Part shown: one piece after another, positions 39,607-49,565 of the stretch
Layout of the letters: each line of letters begins with the position of its first letter
How positions within the stretch are numbered: position 1 is the stretch's first letter
NCBI RefSeq assembly: GCF_026802175.1
Contig: NZ_CP113797.1
Coordinates: 1,713,026 to 1,777,025, forward strand
Length of the DNA: 64,000 nucleotides
Direction of reading: 5' to 3'
Source: Thermocoleostomius sinensis A174
GTDB lineage: Bacteria > Cyanobacteriota > Cyanobacteriia > Elainellales > Elainellaceae
Notes under the pieces: model-generated
Told to the model about the DNA's origin: nothing
Seen by the model: the letters and a program-made list of their open reading frames with translations, nothing else
Databases searched by the model: none
Translations under genes and position numbers: made by a program

Positions 39607-40758
39607 CTAGAGCATCACATCGCTAGTATGGGTTGGAGCCGGATCAGGCGGGGGAGCCGGAGTGGATTTCACGGTAGATGCTAAATATTTGCGATTCTGT
39701 TCGCGGAGTTTGGCGTCTTCGTCGTCATAGAAAAACGATAGCAGCGCAAACCGTCGCCCTTGGGTTACGGGCGTTACCTCATGTAATAGGGAACAGGAGA
39801 AGATGATTGCTTCTCCCACGTCTGGACGATAAAGCTGAGTGCCATATTCTGGAAACCATAAACAGCCACCTTCATAGCCTGTGTTCAAGTTGAGGGTCAT
39901 CGCAAAGCGACGATGGGCAGTTCCTCGCGTGGTGTTATCGCGGTGACGATTGAAAAACCCTTGATTGTGGGCTTCATAGCAAGCCACAACATGCCGTTCA
40001 AAGCGGGTGATCTCAAACTGAAAGGCTTTTTTAATTTCAGGACTAATTCGTCTCAATACAAATGTGTTGATCTGTTCTAGCAACGCTGTATCTCGGATTA
40101 ATACATCTCGGCGTTTTTTGAAGTTCTCGTCTAGAATAGCGACGGTTTTGCCCTCCACTTCGCGCATAAATCCCGATTCTTCGCCGCCAGTAAACTCATA
40201 GTGATCAATCAACCTCTGACACAGCGATCGATCGACGGCATGAGGGATAGTTAAAATCGGAGCCTGACGAGCCGCCATACACGGTGGATCAAATTCAGGA
40301 AGCTGCTGAAGAAATGCCATCACTCGATCGACAAACTCATCTCCCTGGGGATCTTCCACAGGAAATACTTGCAGAACACGCAGATTGCGATCGAGCACAA
40401 AAACAGTAGGGGTATAGTAAACAGCTTCTTGGTCTAGCTCGCAAACGCCAAAGCGCTGACTAATTTCCTGATTAAAATCCCACAAAAACTTGCAGTAGGT
40501 GGGATATTCAATCGCGTCTTTTAGATGAACATCGTCAGGGTCGATGCTGACGCCAAAGAACGGAATATTGAAAGCGGCAAATTGTGCCTGATATTGACAA
40601 AACTCCTGAACCAATCGGGCCGATCGGGGAACTCTGGAACTGCCGAAGAAAAACAGCACCACTCGATGTCCCCCTACTGTATCAAAGTGATAGGACGCAT
40701 TCGATGTAGAAGGAAGGGTAAACCAGGGGATGGGATCTCCCGTCGTGAACCGTGCCAT
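39607..40758 (-). CDS. Redoxin-like domain fused to an Fe(II)/2-oxoglutarate oxygenase domain
   Basis: A 383-residue two-part protein. Residues 1 to about 155 have the thioredoxin-fold layout of AhpC/TSA peroxiredoxins (FTTGDPIPWFTLPS, VVLFFFGSS, GVSIDPDD, YTPTVFVLDRNLRVL). However, where the peroxidatic Cys is expected the sequence is FFFGSSRVPRSAR, with Ser40/Ser41 and no Cys; peroxidase activity is therefore doubtful. Residues about 165-350 form a prolyl-4-hydroxylase-type double-stranded beta helix with the iron triad His272, Asp274 and His326 and a 2-oxoglutarate-binding Arg (335 or 336). It starts 5 bases after the cupin gene's stop, so the two are translationally linked. Its substrate is unknown. 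Confidence 0.82.
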   Translation of the reverse strand: MARFTTGDPIPWFTLPSTSNASYHFDTVGGHRVVLFFFGSSRVPRSARLVQEFCQYQAQFAAFNIPFFGVSIDPDDVHLKDAIEYPTYCKFLWDFNQEISQRFGVCELDQEAVYYTPTVFVLDRNLRVLQVFPVEDPQGDEFVDRVMAFLQQLPEFDPPCMAARQAPILTIPHAVDRSLCQRLIDHYEFTGGEESGFMREVEGKTVAILDENFKKRRDVLIRDTALLEQINTFVLRRISPEIKKAFQFEITRFERHVVACYEAHNQGFFNRHRDNTTRGTAHRRFAMTLNLNTGYEGGCLWFPEYGTQLYRPDVGEAIIFSCSLLHEVTPVTQGRRFALLSFFYDDEDAKLREQNRKYLASTVKSTPAPPPDPAPTHTSDVML

Positions 40759-40763
40759 GATGG

Positions 40764-41822
40764 TTAAAGCCGTTGAATTAATTTACTCAGTTCTCCTTGG
40801 CGATTGCCACTGCTAATTGCACCCATCACATTCCCAAAAATATGCGGAGCCGCCAATACTCCTCCTAAATGCGCACGCCATTTGCTCCACGACGAAAACG
40901 CTCTGGACAGGGGCAGCACATGCCAAAACCGATTGATCGAACAAACCATCTCTTCACCAAGCGCTGTCACCTCATGCCACCATCCAGATGGCAAAAATAG
41001 AATTTCTTTAGGATACAGCGTAATTTCTTGGGCGTAGGGTATGGCGTGCTGAAACTTGGGAAATGCTTCCAAATCGGGTCGCTCTGGATAGACTTGACTA
41101 TACACGGCTCGCAACTTCAAGCCATGGTACAAATGCTTGATCACAGGAAACGGATAGAGATTATAAAGCTGTGAAGGTGGGAACAACAAGATTTTCTTAG
41201 CGCCATGTAGTTGCACCAGCGTTCCATCCATAGGGTCATAGTGTAGACAAGACGTATGTCCACCCAGACCCACCCATAGGTTAAGCGCAGTTGCCGGCAG
41301 CCGCAAACCCAACTGATTTTCTGCTTGCGTAAGATTTGGCAACTGAGATAAGGGAGTTTGTTGCAGTGAACACCTAGCTAAGTAGAGATCCTGATCCCGC
41401 ACCGTCCCATTCCGTAACCTGTCAGCATACTCCGAAAAGGAGAGCGTGATTGCCGGAACACCGCTGCCCGAACTTGTCCACTGGCGCTTATCTTGCTGAT
41501 ATCGATCGCGTCCATACTGTCGCACCGGGAACGGTTGGTCGCCAAGCTGCTGACACAAGTAATCCAGATTCCAGTCTGGCTCAGCATCTAATAGCCCGGT
41601 AATAATGACTGGTATACCAGGCTTTTGATAGTGCTGAAAAAACTCCGCTGCCGTCAGAGATGCCCCTGAAACTCGCTGAACAATTGCGTTGGTAGAGGTC
41701 CCAGAATTGGATAGAGAGGCCGTCTTAGGTGAGGAATGGGTAGATGAGGAGATAGCAGATCGGCTTCGCATGAGTATAACTAGAGGAAGGCACTGTTCAA
41801 GTGGTTCTCGATCGCCAACCAT
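40764..41822 (-). CDS. JmjC/cupin-8 family oxygenase (FIH-like)
   Basis: A 352-residue protein of the cupin_8/JmjC class, Fe(II)/2-oxoglutarate hydroxylases related to the asparaginyl hydroxylase FIH. The first 50-60 residues are Ser-rich and poorly conserved. The core shows the HxD iron motif in CLHYDPMDGTLVQLHGAKKI (His194, Asp196), with a nearby Lys suited to bind 2-oxoglutarate. The distal iron His283 is in LPSGWWHEVTAL. ATG at 41822; a TTG at 41846 and an ATG at 41771 are alternatives. The next gene encodes a second oxygenase, 5 bases downstream, and an amidohydrolase lies 67 bases upstream, all on this strand. The target of hydroxylation is not evident. Confidence 0.85.
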   Translation of the reverse strand: MVGDREPLEQCLPLVILMRSRSAISSSTHSSPKTASLSNSGTSTNAIVQRVSGASLTAAEFFQHYQKPGIPVIITGLLDAEPDWNLDYLCQQLGDQPFPVRQYGRDRYQQDKRQWTSSGSGVPAITLSFSEYADRLRNGTVRDQDLYLARCSLQQTPLSQLPNLTQAENQLGLRLPATALNLWVGLGGHTSCLHYDPMDGTLVQLHGAKKILLFPPSQLYNLYPFPVIKHLYHGLKLRAVYSQVYPERPDLEAFPKFQHAIPYAQEITLYPKEILFLPSGWWHEVTALGEEMVCSINRFWHVLPLSRAFSSWSKWRAHLGGVLAAPHIFGNVMGAISSGNRQGELSKLIQRL

Positions 41823-41889
41823 AGCGATTGAAGAAGAGGAAATCAAGAGATAAGCGGGAGGTTTTCGGGAGGGTGACTAACACGGTCGG

Positions 41890-43149
41890 CTAGGTCTTCT
41901 CGATCGCTGCTTGCTGTGTATCTGACTTTGCGGGACAACAAACCTTTTCTACACATCGAACAAAAATTTCTACCCCTATGCTCAAGGCAGTTTCATCAAA
42001 ATCGAAGCGGGGGTGGTGATGGGGATAAGCTAGCCCTTTATTGAGATTAGCTGACCCCAAGAAGAAATAGCAGCCGGGTACTTCTTGCAAAAAGAAAGAC
42101 ATATCCTCACCGCCCATCGTTTGACAATCGGGAACGATACCAGCCGGTGTTTCAATCACCGTTTCTGCCACCGATCGCACCAAATTGGCAATGTGCTGAT
42201 CGTTAATCACCGGGGGATAGAGTTTGCAGTACTCCAAGTGATAGCGCGCTCCGTGACTTTGACAAATTCCTGCAATTACGGCTTCAATGCGCTGCTTAAA
42301 AAAGTCACTGAGGCTGGGGTCAAAATAGCGCACGGTTCCCTTCAGTTCGGCACGATCGGGAATGACATTGTGGGCATGACCCGCATGGAGTGATCCCACC
42401 GTTACCACCGCCGATTGCAGTGGATTAACATTACGAGACACAATGGTTTGCAGGGCATTAACAATTTGGGCACTGACCACGATGGAATCAATGGTTTGAT
42501 GCGGCATCGCTCCATGCCCGCCTTTGCCCTGAATTATACAATCAAAGGTTTCCACCGCTGCCATCAGCGCACCTTCGCAAATTCCTACCGTACCCAAGGG
42601 CAAATTATTCCACAGGTGCAGCCCAATAATTGCATTGACATCAGGATTGCGCAGTACGCCCTCTGCGATCATGGGTTGAGCGCCACCAGGCCCCTCTTCA
42701 GCGGGCTGAAAGATGATTTTTACCGTACCCGTAAAGTCTGGTTGATGCACTAAATGGTGGGCTAGGTAATAGGCTGTACCCAAAGCAATGGCAGTATGTC
42801 CATCGTGACCACAGGCGTGCATTAACCCCGGATGCTGCGATCGATAAGGTACGTCATTTTCTTCCTGTACAGGCAGTGCATCCATATCAGCACGGATGGC
42901 CAACACGGGCCCCGGTTTGCCGCTGGCGATCGTGGCCACAATTCCGGTTTGTGCAATTCCAGTTTGATGGGGAATTTGCCACTGCTGCAATTTTTGTGCA
43001 ACAAATTTGGCTGTGAGGTGCTCTTGAAACCCAAGCTCTGGTTTTTGATGCAGCGATCGTCGCCACTGCACTAACTCTGACTGGAGGGCTTGAATATCCG
43101 ATCGTACAGAGGAATGTTCAGAAAAGAGAGATAAAGGAGTTGAAACCAT
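41890..43149 (-). CDS. M20D-family amidohydrolase (N-acyl amino acid / auxin-conjugate type)
   Basis: A 419-residue metal-dependent amidohydrolase of the M20D group, whose members cleave N-acyl or IAA-amino acid conjugates, hippurate or N-acetyl-diaminopimelate. Motifs in order are WRRSLHQKPELGFQE, IRADMDALPVQEENDVPYRS, MHACGHDGHTAIALGTA with the metal-binding Cys/His, FQPAEEGPGGAQPMIAEG, the dimerisation domain with GKGGHGAMPHQTIDSI, and MGGEDMSFFLQEVPG near the end. ATG at 43149. It is the first gene of a leftward run with the two oxygenase genes, 67 bases upstream of the cupin gene. The natural substrate is not known, so annotation as auxin-conjugate hydrolase is only a family-level analogy. 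Confidence 0.9.
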   Translation of the reverse strand: MVSTPLSLFSEHSSVRSDIQALQSELVQWRRSLHQKPELGFQEHLTAKFVAQKLQQWQIPHQTGIAQTGIVATIASGKPGPVLAIRADMDALPVQEENDVPYRSQHPGLMHACGHDGHTAIALGTAYYLAHHLVHQPDFTGTVKIIFQPAEEGPGGAQPMIAEGVLRNPDVNAIIGLHLWNNLPLGTVGICEGALMAAVETFDCIIQGKGGHGAMPHQTIDSIVVSAQIVNALQTIVSRNVNPLQSAVVTVGSLHAGHAHNVIPDRAELKGTVRYFDPSLSDFFKQRIEAVIAGICQSHGARYHLEYCKLYPPVINDQHIANLVRSVAETVIETPAGIVPDCQTMGGEDMSFFLQEVPGCYFFLGSANLNKGLAYPHHHPRFDFDETALSIGVEIFVRCVEKVCCPAKSDTQQAAIEKT

Positions 43150-43803
43150 TTTAGAAATACGTTTAAGAACTTCGTGTAGAACGCCAGAGTTAAACCGCGG
43201 TGTGTAGCAATGTCACATCAATATCTTCAATATCATCTTCAATATCTTCGTGCTTCCTTGCAATTTGTCCCAACCGAGCATCGATCGCCCAGCCATTACC
43301 GATCCAGAGCAGCTACTTCTGTTGCCTGCGGTTTGTAGCAATTCTTCAAGCAAACACAGGTGACTTTGGTTCATGAGTCTGATCAATCTGCTAAGACACT
43401 AGTCCTGTATCTTCTACCGTATCGCTTTCTTGCCGATGCCGTGGCGGGTGGCGTTGCCATTTGTCATACATTGGTCACAGATTAAAGATCTTTGCATGGA
43501 CAAAGATAACGAGCATTAGCTACAGTTACAAATTCCTCATGATGCCGGTTGCGACAATCTCCTATCGAAGTCGCGGCGTGAATGACAAGTCCTCTCACGG
43601 TTGGCTCTCCGCTATGAAGGGTCTCATTTTTTAGTGCTCTGCCGCCTGACTCTGGGAGGTTTGGTAACCATAAGTCATAGGTCAGCTCTGGAACAAAGGT
43701 TAAGATGGCTGTAGATAATCCCCTGCAAGGCAAGAGTGTAAAGCATATGCTTTTCAGCCTGGAATGAATGACGACTTCAGGAAGACGGCTTCAGGAAATA
43801 GTA
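43150..43803. other. Unassigned spacer of about 650 bases before the Uma2 gene
   Basis: No gene is supported. At 43222-43250 there is a short AT-rich tandem repeat of (A)ATATCTTC-like units. A 43480-43735 stretch (TCACGGTTGGCTCTCCGCTA and neighbours) has the look of an old element or remnant but I cannot assign it. An 83-codon minus-strand frame there is not convincing. A perfect 14-base palindrome is listed separately. Confidence 0.4.
43740..43753. promoter_or_regulatory. 14-base perfect palindrome upstream of the Uma2 gene
   Basis: AAAGCATATGCTTT is self-complementary over 14 bases and sits about 50 bases ahead of the Uma2 start. Size and location suit a dimeric regulator's site, but a chance palindrome of this length is possible in 64 kb. 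Confidence 0.3.
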
Positions 43804-44376
43804 ATGGTGTCAACGAAAGTCAAATTGTGGACAGTAGACGACTATCACCGCATGGTCGAAACTGGGATTTTGACGGAGGGCGATCGAGTTGAGCTATTAG
43901 AAGGGCAAATTATCGAGATGAATCCGCAACTGCCACCCCATGCGGCAACCACTCAACGTGCCTTTCGCTACCTGGATCGACTGCTGGAAACTGTTGCTTA
44001 TGTGCGGATGCAATTACCTGTAACATTGCAACCTAGATCAGAACCTGAACCGGATATTGCAGTTGTTCATATTGATGCCAATGAATATGGCGATCACCAT
44101 CCCACACCGAATGAGATTTTTCTGATTATCGAAGTTGCAGATTCTACCTTGCTGGGCGATCGTCAGCAAAAAGCCCCCATCTACGCCAAAGCAGGAATTC
44201 CTGATTACTGGATTTTGGATGTCAACACTCGGCAGGTTTACGTTTTTCGAGAACCAACCCAAGCGGGCTATCAGCAGCAAGAAACTGTCCTGGCTGTAAA
44301 TATGTTGCTTGCCCCCGTTGCGTTTCCTAACATTGCCATTTCACTCAATCAACTTTTTCTCCAAAATCTACCCTAG
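43804..44376 (+). CDS. Uma2-family endonuclease-like protein
   Basis: A 190-residue Uma2 (DUF820) protein with a PD-(D/E)XK nuclease fold. Conserved blocks are WTVDDYHRMVETGIL, RVELLEGQIIEMNP (catalytic Glu region), PEPDIAVV (Asp), and EVADSTLLGDRQQKAPIYAK (Glu and Lys) followed by IPDYWILDV. The fold suggests metal-dependent nuclease activity, but the biological role of this very large cyanobacterial family is unresolved. The start ATG at 43804 is preceded by AGGAA; an ATG at 43768 is also open. It is convergent with the prolyl oligopeptidase relic. A degenerate relative lies at 2652-2804. Confidence 0.9.
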   Translation: MVSTKVKLWTVDDYHRMVETGILTEGDRVELLEGQIIEMNPQLPPHAATTQRAFRYLDRLLETVAYVRMQLPVTLQPRSEPEPDIAVVHIDANEYGDHHPTPNEIFLIIEVADSTLLGDRQQKAPIYAKAGIPDYWILDVNTRQVYVFREPTQAGYQQQETVLAVNMLLAPVAFPNIAISLNQLFLQNLP

Positions 44377-44584
44377 ACAATCATCGTGACAGCCGTGATG
44401 CGTAACCGTGACAGTTCCCCTGACCAAATAAACAATCACTGCCATACTTGCAACAGCGGACCTCCCCGAAAGCAGGTATGAAGCATTTTTTAAAAACTTT
44501 CTTAAACTTAAAAACGTAGAAGACGCACTCTGGCTAGTCTAGGAAACAGCCAACTCTTCTGTCCTTTGAATTCTTTGTCTATGC

Positions 44585-45468
44585 TCAATCTACTTCCATG
44601 CCTAACACCTTCACCAGAAAGGCATAGCGATCGCTAATTTCCTCAATCACTTTAGCAGTGGGTTTTCCGGCCCCATGTCCAGCTTTGGTGTCAATGCGGA
44701 TTAGTACTAATGCCCATCTTCGGTGACAAAGCCATTGAGCAGCCAGTCCTTGTGATCGGGACGCTCGTAGATCAGCACATCCTCAGCTTGGGGTGTGCCC
44801 AGCCGATGAAAATAAATTTTTGGAAACAGGTTAATATCTTCAAACTGAGTCGTTTCGCTGGGTTCGTCATAGCGAGAATAGAAGAACCCTTGTCCATCTG
44901 GTGTCCAAGACGCTCCTGAGAATTTGCTCCATTTCAGCAGATCGGGCAAATCCTCTCCCGTTTCTACGTTTCGCACTTTCCAGTCTTTCCAATCAGACCC
45001 CGATGCTGACAGCGCGTAAGCCATTCGTTTAGCATCTTTGCTAATTGACAATCCCGTCAGGGCAATCGTGCCATCATCCGACAGCGTATTAGGGTCAAGC
45101 AGCAGGCGCGGTTCTGCCTCTAGGCTGGGCAGGGTGTACAGCACACTCTGATTTTGTAATCCATCGTTTTTAAAGTAAAAGTAGCGATCGTGCTTTTTGA
45201 AGGGAGTGCCGTACTTCTCATAGTTCCAAAGCTGAGTGATGCGCTGCTTTAAGGTGTCGCGAATCGGTAGTTGTTGCAGGTAGCTAAACGTTACTTGATT
45301 TTGAGCTTCAATCCAGGCTTGTGTCGCCTCCGAGTTAGGATCTTCCAGCCAGCGATACGGATCAGGCACCAGCGTGCCGTGATAATTATCAACGTGGTCG
45401 ATCGCGCGCGTTTCAGGGTAAACCAATGGGTTAGGCAAAGGCTCAAGCTCAGGCATGATCAAACGCAT
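44585..45468 (-). pseudogene. Prolyl oligopeptidase gene with a large internal deletion
   Basis: The S9A prolyl oligopeptidase cleaves short peptides after proline; complete proteins have about 690 residues. Here the N-terminal part (YPETRAIDHVDNYHG, PDPYRWLEDPNSEATQAWIE, beta-propeller start) runs for 253 codons to a stop at 44707. The frame then continues, shifted by one base, for about 42 codons of the normal C terminus: [20 protein letters not shown], with the catalytic His, ending at 44585. The roughly 390 residues between them, with the catalytic Ser and Asp and most of the hydrolase domain, are absent. The product cannot be an active peptidase. Flanking sequences look intact, so this is a deletion and not an insertion. 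Upstream ATG at 45468 or 45456. Confidence 0.87.
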
Positions 45469-46069
45469 TCAAGGGGCATCTTCAATCTACCTTGCTCTGT
45501 AGCAATCTGGTAATTCGTTTCTCGAGCAGGATTTCTATCCGCTTCTCATCCATCCCACCTTTTCACTGTTTCATCCCCTCTAAAACTTTGCACTAGTGGT
45601 ACCACTTTAAAGAAACGGTAAATACGGTCAATGTTCGGATGACGCAGCCGCCGCATTTCAGTAAATTTAATCACATCAGCCGACGAAAAACACGCAATAA
45701 TAATTCAACAGTGCTGTTCTCATTTCTTCTCGCTGTCTGGCTTTTAGACGCATGGTAGTGAAAAGATTGGTTGTTGACTCTATGTCGCTGTATTCAATGT
45801 AACTGCATCAACTCTCTTGGCTTGTAACATAGAAGTCGATCGGCTGAGTCCTCTTAAACACCCCGCCCCGCTCTGACGGTTCCTTAGCGCCCTACCGCCC
45901 CACCTACCTAGATTCGTCTAGGCTCCATTGCCGCTAAGCCTCAAGTCGTTCATTTCCTTAACTCAAACCACAGCGCTTGAAGGGTGAGAGGGTTCTTTGC
46001 GGACTGTCCATTTGTGGACTGTTCATTTCGTCTCGTTAACCTTAGATATTTACTCAATTTACAACGCTT
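45469..46069. other. 600-base spacer upstream of the PEP-CTERM gene
   Basis: Between divergent genes. No gene is supported. A 12-base perfect palindrome AGTGGTACCACT lies at 45595-45606. Nothing else stands out; the PEP-CTERM gene should have its promoter in the last few hundred bases. Confidence 0.35.
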
Positions 46070-46849
46070 ATGTCTTTCAAACGTGCTCTCGCATCTATCG
46101 GCCTAGTGGTTGGAACAGCTTTCACGTTAACCACGGCTCCTGCACAAGCAGCAAAACTTACCCCGGCTCAGTTGGGTTTGCCTGTACTATCCAATCAAGC
46201 ACCAGTAGGTAATGGGTTAAGCAGTCCCAAAGCCTCGTTTCCATACTACACTTCAACCTTCTCGCCCTCACAGTCGTTACGGGTTAGGTTCAGCATTCTG
46301 ACTCCTGAAGGGCTGGGTAGCCGAGGCATGGGAATGTCAAGTTTTGGCTACACTGTGATTGGCAGTGACGGCAAAGCTACGTTTCAATCCATCTTCTCGG
46401 AAACTAGGCCTTATGATCCTAATGCTAGCGCCAAGGGGAATGATTGGCTTGGAAGCTGTGGTAAGGCGATTACGGGTGCTTGTGAGGTGACAATTACCTT
46501 TGAAGCGAATAAAACCTACCAATTGTCCTTACTATCAAAGGGAATTAGTACTTACGGAGTTGGTGTCCTAAACTCCTATACGTTTGATACGGCGTCTGAC
46601 CAGTTCTATAAAAATGGCACGGTTGCTGGGCACAAACAACCGTTTACAACGGTTTCTCAGCCAGGCGCATTGTTCATTGGCATGGAAGACGGCGAGTACA
46701 AGAAGTCTGGCAACAATTTTTACTATGACTATCAAGATTGGGTTGTGAAGGCAGAAGCTGTACCAGAACCAGCTACGTTGCTGGGTTTGGGTGCAGTAGC
46801 AGGTGGAATGCTGGTAGCGCGTCGTCGTAAGGCTGCTCCGTCAGTTTAA
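46070..46849 (+). CDS. PEP-CTERM sorting-signal protein
   Basis: A 259-residue exported protein. The signal peptide covers about residues 1-28 (ALASIGLVVGTAFTLTTAPA, cleavage near AQA). The C terminus is a full PEP-CTERM tail: VPEPATLLGLGAVAGGMLVA with a following RRR cluster, which exosortase (EpsH) recognises before cutting and surface attachment, often linked to exopolysaccharide. The body is Ser/Gly/Tyr-rich, likely beta-rich, with two cysteines at GSCGKAITGACEV that could pair. The specific role is unknown. Exosortase is not in this window. A strong terminator follows at 46903-46934. Confidence 0.9.
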   Translation: MSFKRALASIGLVVGTAFTLTTAPAQAAKLTPAQLGLPVLSNQAPVGNGLSSPKASFPYYTSTFSPSQSLRVRFSILTPEGLGSRGMGMSSFGYTVIGSDGKATFQSIFSETRPYDPNASAKGNDWLGSCGKAITGACEVTITFEANKTYQLSLLSKGISTYGVGVLNSYTFDTASDQFYKNGTVAGHKQPFTTVSQPGALFIGMEDGEYKKSGNNFYYDYQDWVVKAEAVPEPATLLGLGAVAGGMLVARRRKAAPSV

Positions 46850-46902
46850 TTAATTGCGCAAAATGTAGGAGCGATTTGCTGCCCCCTAGTCTCAACGATT
46901 AA

Positions 46903-46934
46903 AAAAGCCTTCTAGTTACTGCTAGAGGGCTTTT
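46903..46934. terminator. Bidirectional intrinsic terminator
   Basis: AAAAGCCTTCTAG pairs with CTAGAGGGCTTTT, a 13-base-pair stem with one T/G wobble and a 6-base loop. Read rightward it ends the PEP-CTERM gene with TTTT at 46931-46934. Read leftward it ends the sqdB-sqdX unit, giving a run of six U. It lies between the two converging transcription units. Confidence 0.8.
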
Positions 46935-46999
46935 CAGAATTAAAGATTAAAGAAAGGTGTGGGACGTCGCCTTGGCTAAACACTTTGGCTAAGCTTTGG

Positions 47000-48133
47000 C
47001 TAAGCAGCGGTAGGGAACGATTGAGCCGACAACACCGATCGATAAAATCGTTGTAGTTGCCGAGTGGCTGCTGCCCATCCCCATTTTTCCGCCTCCAGTC
47101 GGGCATTGTGCCGCAGGGTAGCTCGTGCTTCAGAATTGCTCAACAGGCGTTGTGTGGCTGCAATCGCCCCATTTTCATCTTGTGGATCAAATAGGTAGCC
47201 ATTGACGCCATCGGTGACAATATCGGGAATACCACCTGCATTCGCGGCAATCACCGGACAACCCGCGGCCATGGCTTCTAAGAGGACTAATCCCAACGTT
47301 TCTGTGCGCGATGGAAAGATAAAGGCATCGGCAGAGGCAAACGCAGCGGCTAAATCTTTGCCAGTTAAATAGCCCACAAAATGCGTTGGGGTATCGGCGA
47401 AATGTTTTTCCAGTTCCTGTCGGTGTGGCCCATCGCCAACAAGAGCTAAACGGGCATCGGGAATGGCTTTCAAAACTGGCTTGATTCGATCGATTTCTTT
47501 CTCTGCCGAGAGTCGCCCGACGTACAGCAGAATTGGACTTTCTGGTGAACCTTGGGATAAGTGCGATCGCACCGCTTGGCTAGCTAAATCGGGTTGAAAC
47601 AACTCGGTATCGACCCCCTTTTGCCACACCTCTACCCGCTCAATGCCATGGGAGGTCAAGGCCTCCTGCATAGCAGTGGAGGTACACAAATTTAACTGCG
47701 CCTGGTTATGCATCATTTTCAGCAGTTCCCACAGTACGCCTTCTAACATGCCCAAACCGTAGTGTTCTAGGTATTTTGGCAAATGAGTGTGATAGGACGC
47801 TAGCAGCGGCACATCCAGTGATTTGGCGTAGTATAGTCCCCCTAGTCCTAGAACGGCTGGATTGACAATATGAATAAGCTCCGGCTGAAACTCTTCGAGG
47901 ACTTGCCGCAAGGATGGACGTGGCAGTGCCAGCTTCAATTCTGGATACAGGGGTAACGGAAACCCAGGAATGCCGCAAATTTTTGCCCCTTTGTATTCGC
48001 GTAGCCCTCCATCTGGTGAAACAACCAACACCTGATCGCCAAGTCGCTGAAGATGATCGACCGTATGACTGAGGCGCGTGACGATGCCGTCAACTTTAGG
48101 CAAGAAAGTTTCGGTAAAGAGGGCAATTCGCAT
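47000..48133 (-). CDS. sqdX: Sulfoquinovosyl diacylglycerol synthase (glycosyltransferase)
   Basis: The last step of sulfolipid synthesis: transfers sulfoquinovose from its UDP form to diacylglycerol, giving SQDG for the thylakoid membrane. From the ATG at 48133 the product has 377 residues, the length of known SqdX proteins, and starts RIALFTETFLPKVDGIVTRL, typical of the family. The GT4 signature PSRTETLGLVLLEAMAAGCP and the nucleotide-binding YVGRLSAEKEIDRIKPVLK are present. The frame extends to 48172, but that extension is not conserved in known SqdX. It follows sqdB on the same strand after 46 bases. Confidence 0.95.
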   Translation of the reverse strand: MRIALFTETFLPKVDGIVTRLSHTVDHLQRLGDQVLVVSPDGGLREYKGAKICGIPGFPLPLYPELKLALPRPSLRQVLEEFQPELIHIVNPAVLGLGGLYYAKSLDVPLLASYHTHLPKYLEHYGLGMLEGVLWELLKMMHNQAQLNLCTSTAMQEALTSHGIERVEVWQKGVDTELFQPDLASQAVRSHLSQGSPESPILLYVGRLSAEKEIDRIKPVLKAIPDARLALVGDGPHRQELEKHFADTPTHFVGYLTGKDLAAAFASADAFIFPSRTETLGLVLLEAMAAGCPVIAANAGGIPDIVTDGVNGYLFDPQDENGAIAATQRLLSNSEARATLRHNARLEAEKWGWAAATRQLQRFYRSVLSAQSFPTAA

Positions 48134-48179
48134 AAAGGGAACAGAAATTGAACGTTGAGAATCGATCGCCAAACAGAAC

Positions 48180-49373
<1,194 letters not shown>

Positions 49374-49565
49374 CTAAATCTATCAGACTTGTGTACCTTC
49401 TTGAGCATTTTGAGAAAGCAATTCTGCAATTTTTAAGTTGGAATTCATTGTTAATCATCTGAATCATACCGATCATCATCAGCAACGTGCAATTCCACAC
49501 GCTGGGCTTTCAACTTATGAAATAAAGTAAGACTGGTCGTCTCATGTGCAATCGTTTAGCTCTCC

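Noticed and set aside
43482-43733. 83-codon minus-strand frame in the spacer before the Uma2 gene
   Set aside because: Sequence has no family features; better described as an unassigned stretch.
45595-45606. 12-base palindrome AGTGGTACCACT as an operator
   Set aside because: Too short and too far from either gene start to support alone; mentioned only in the spacer entry.
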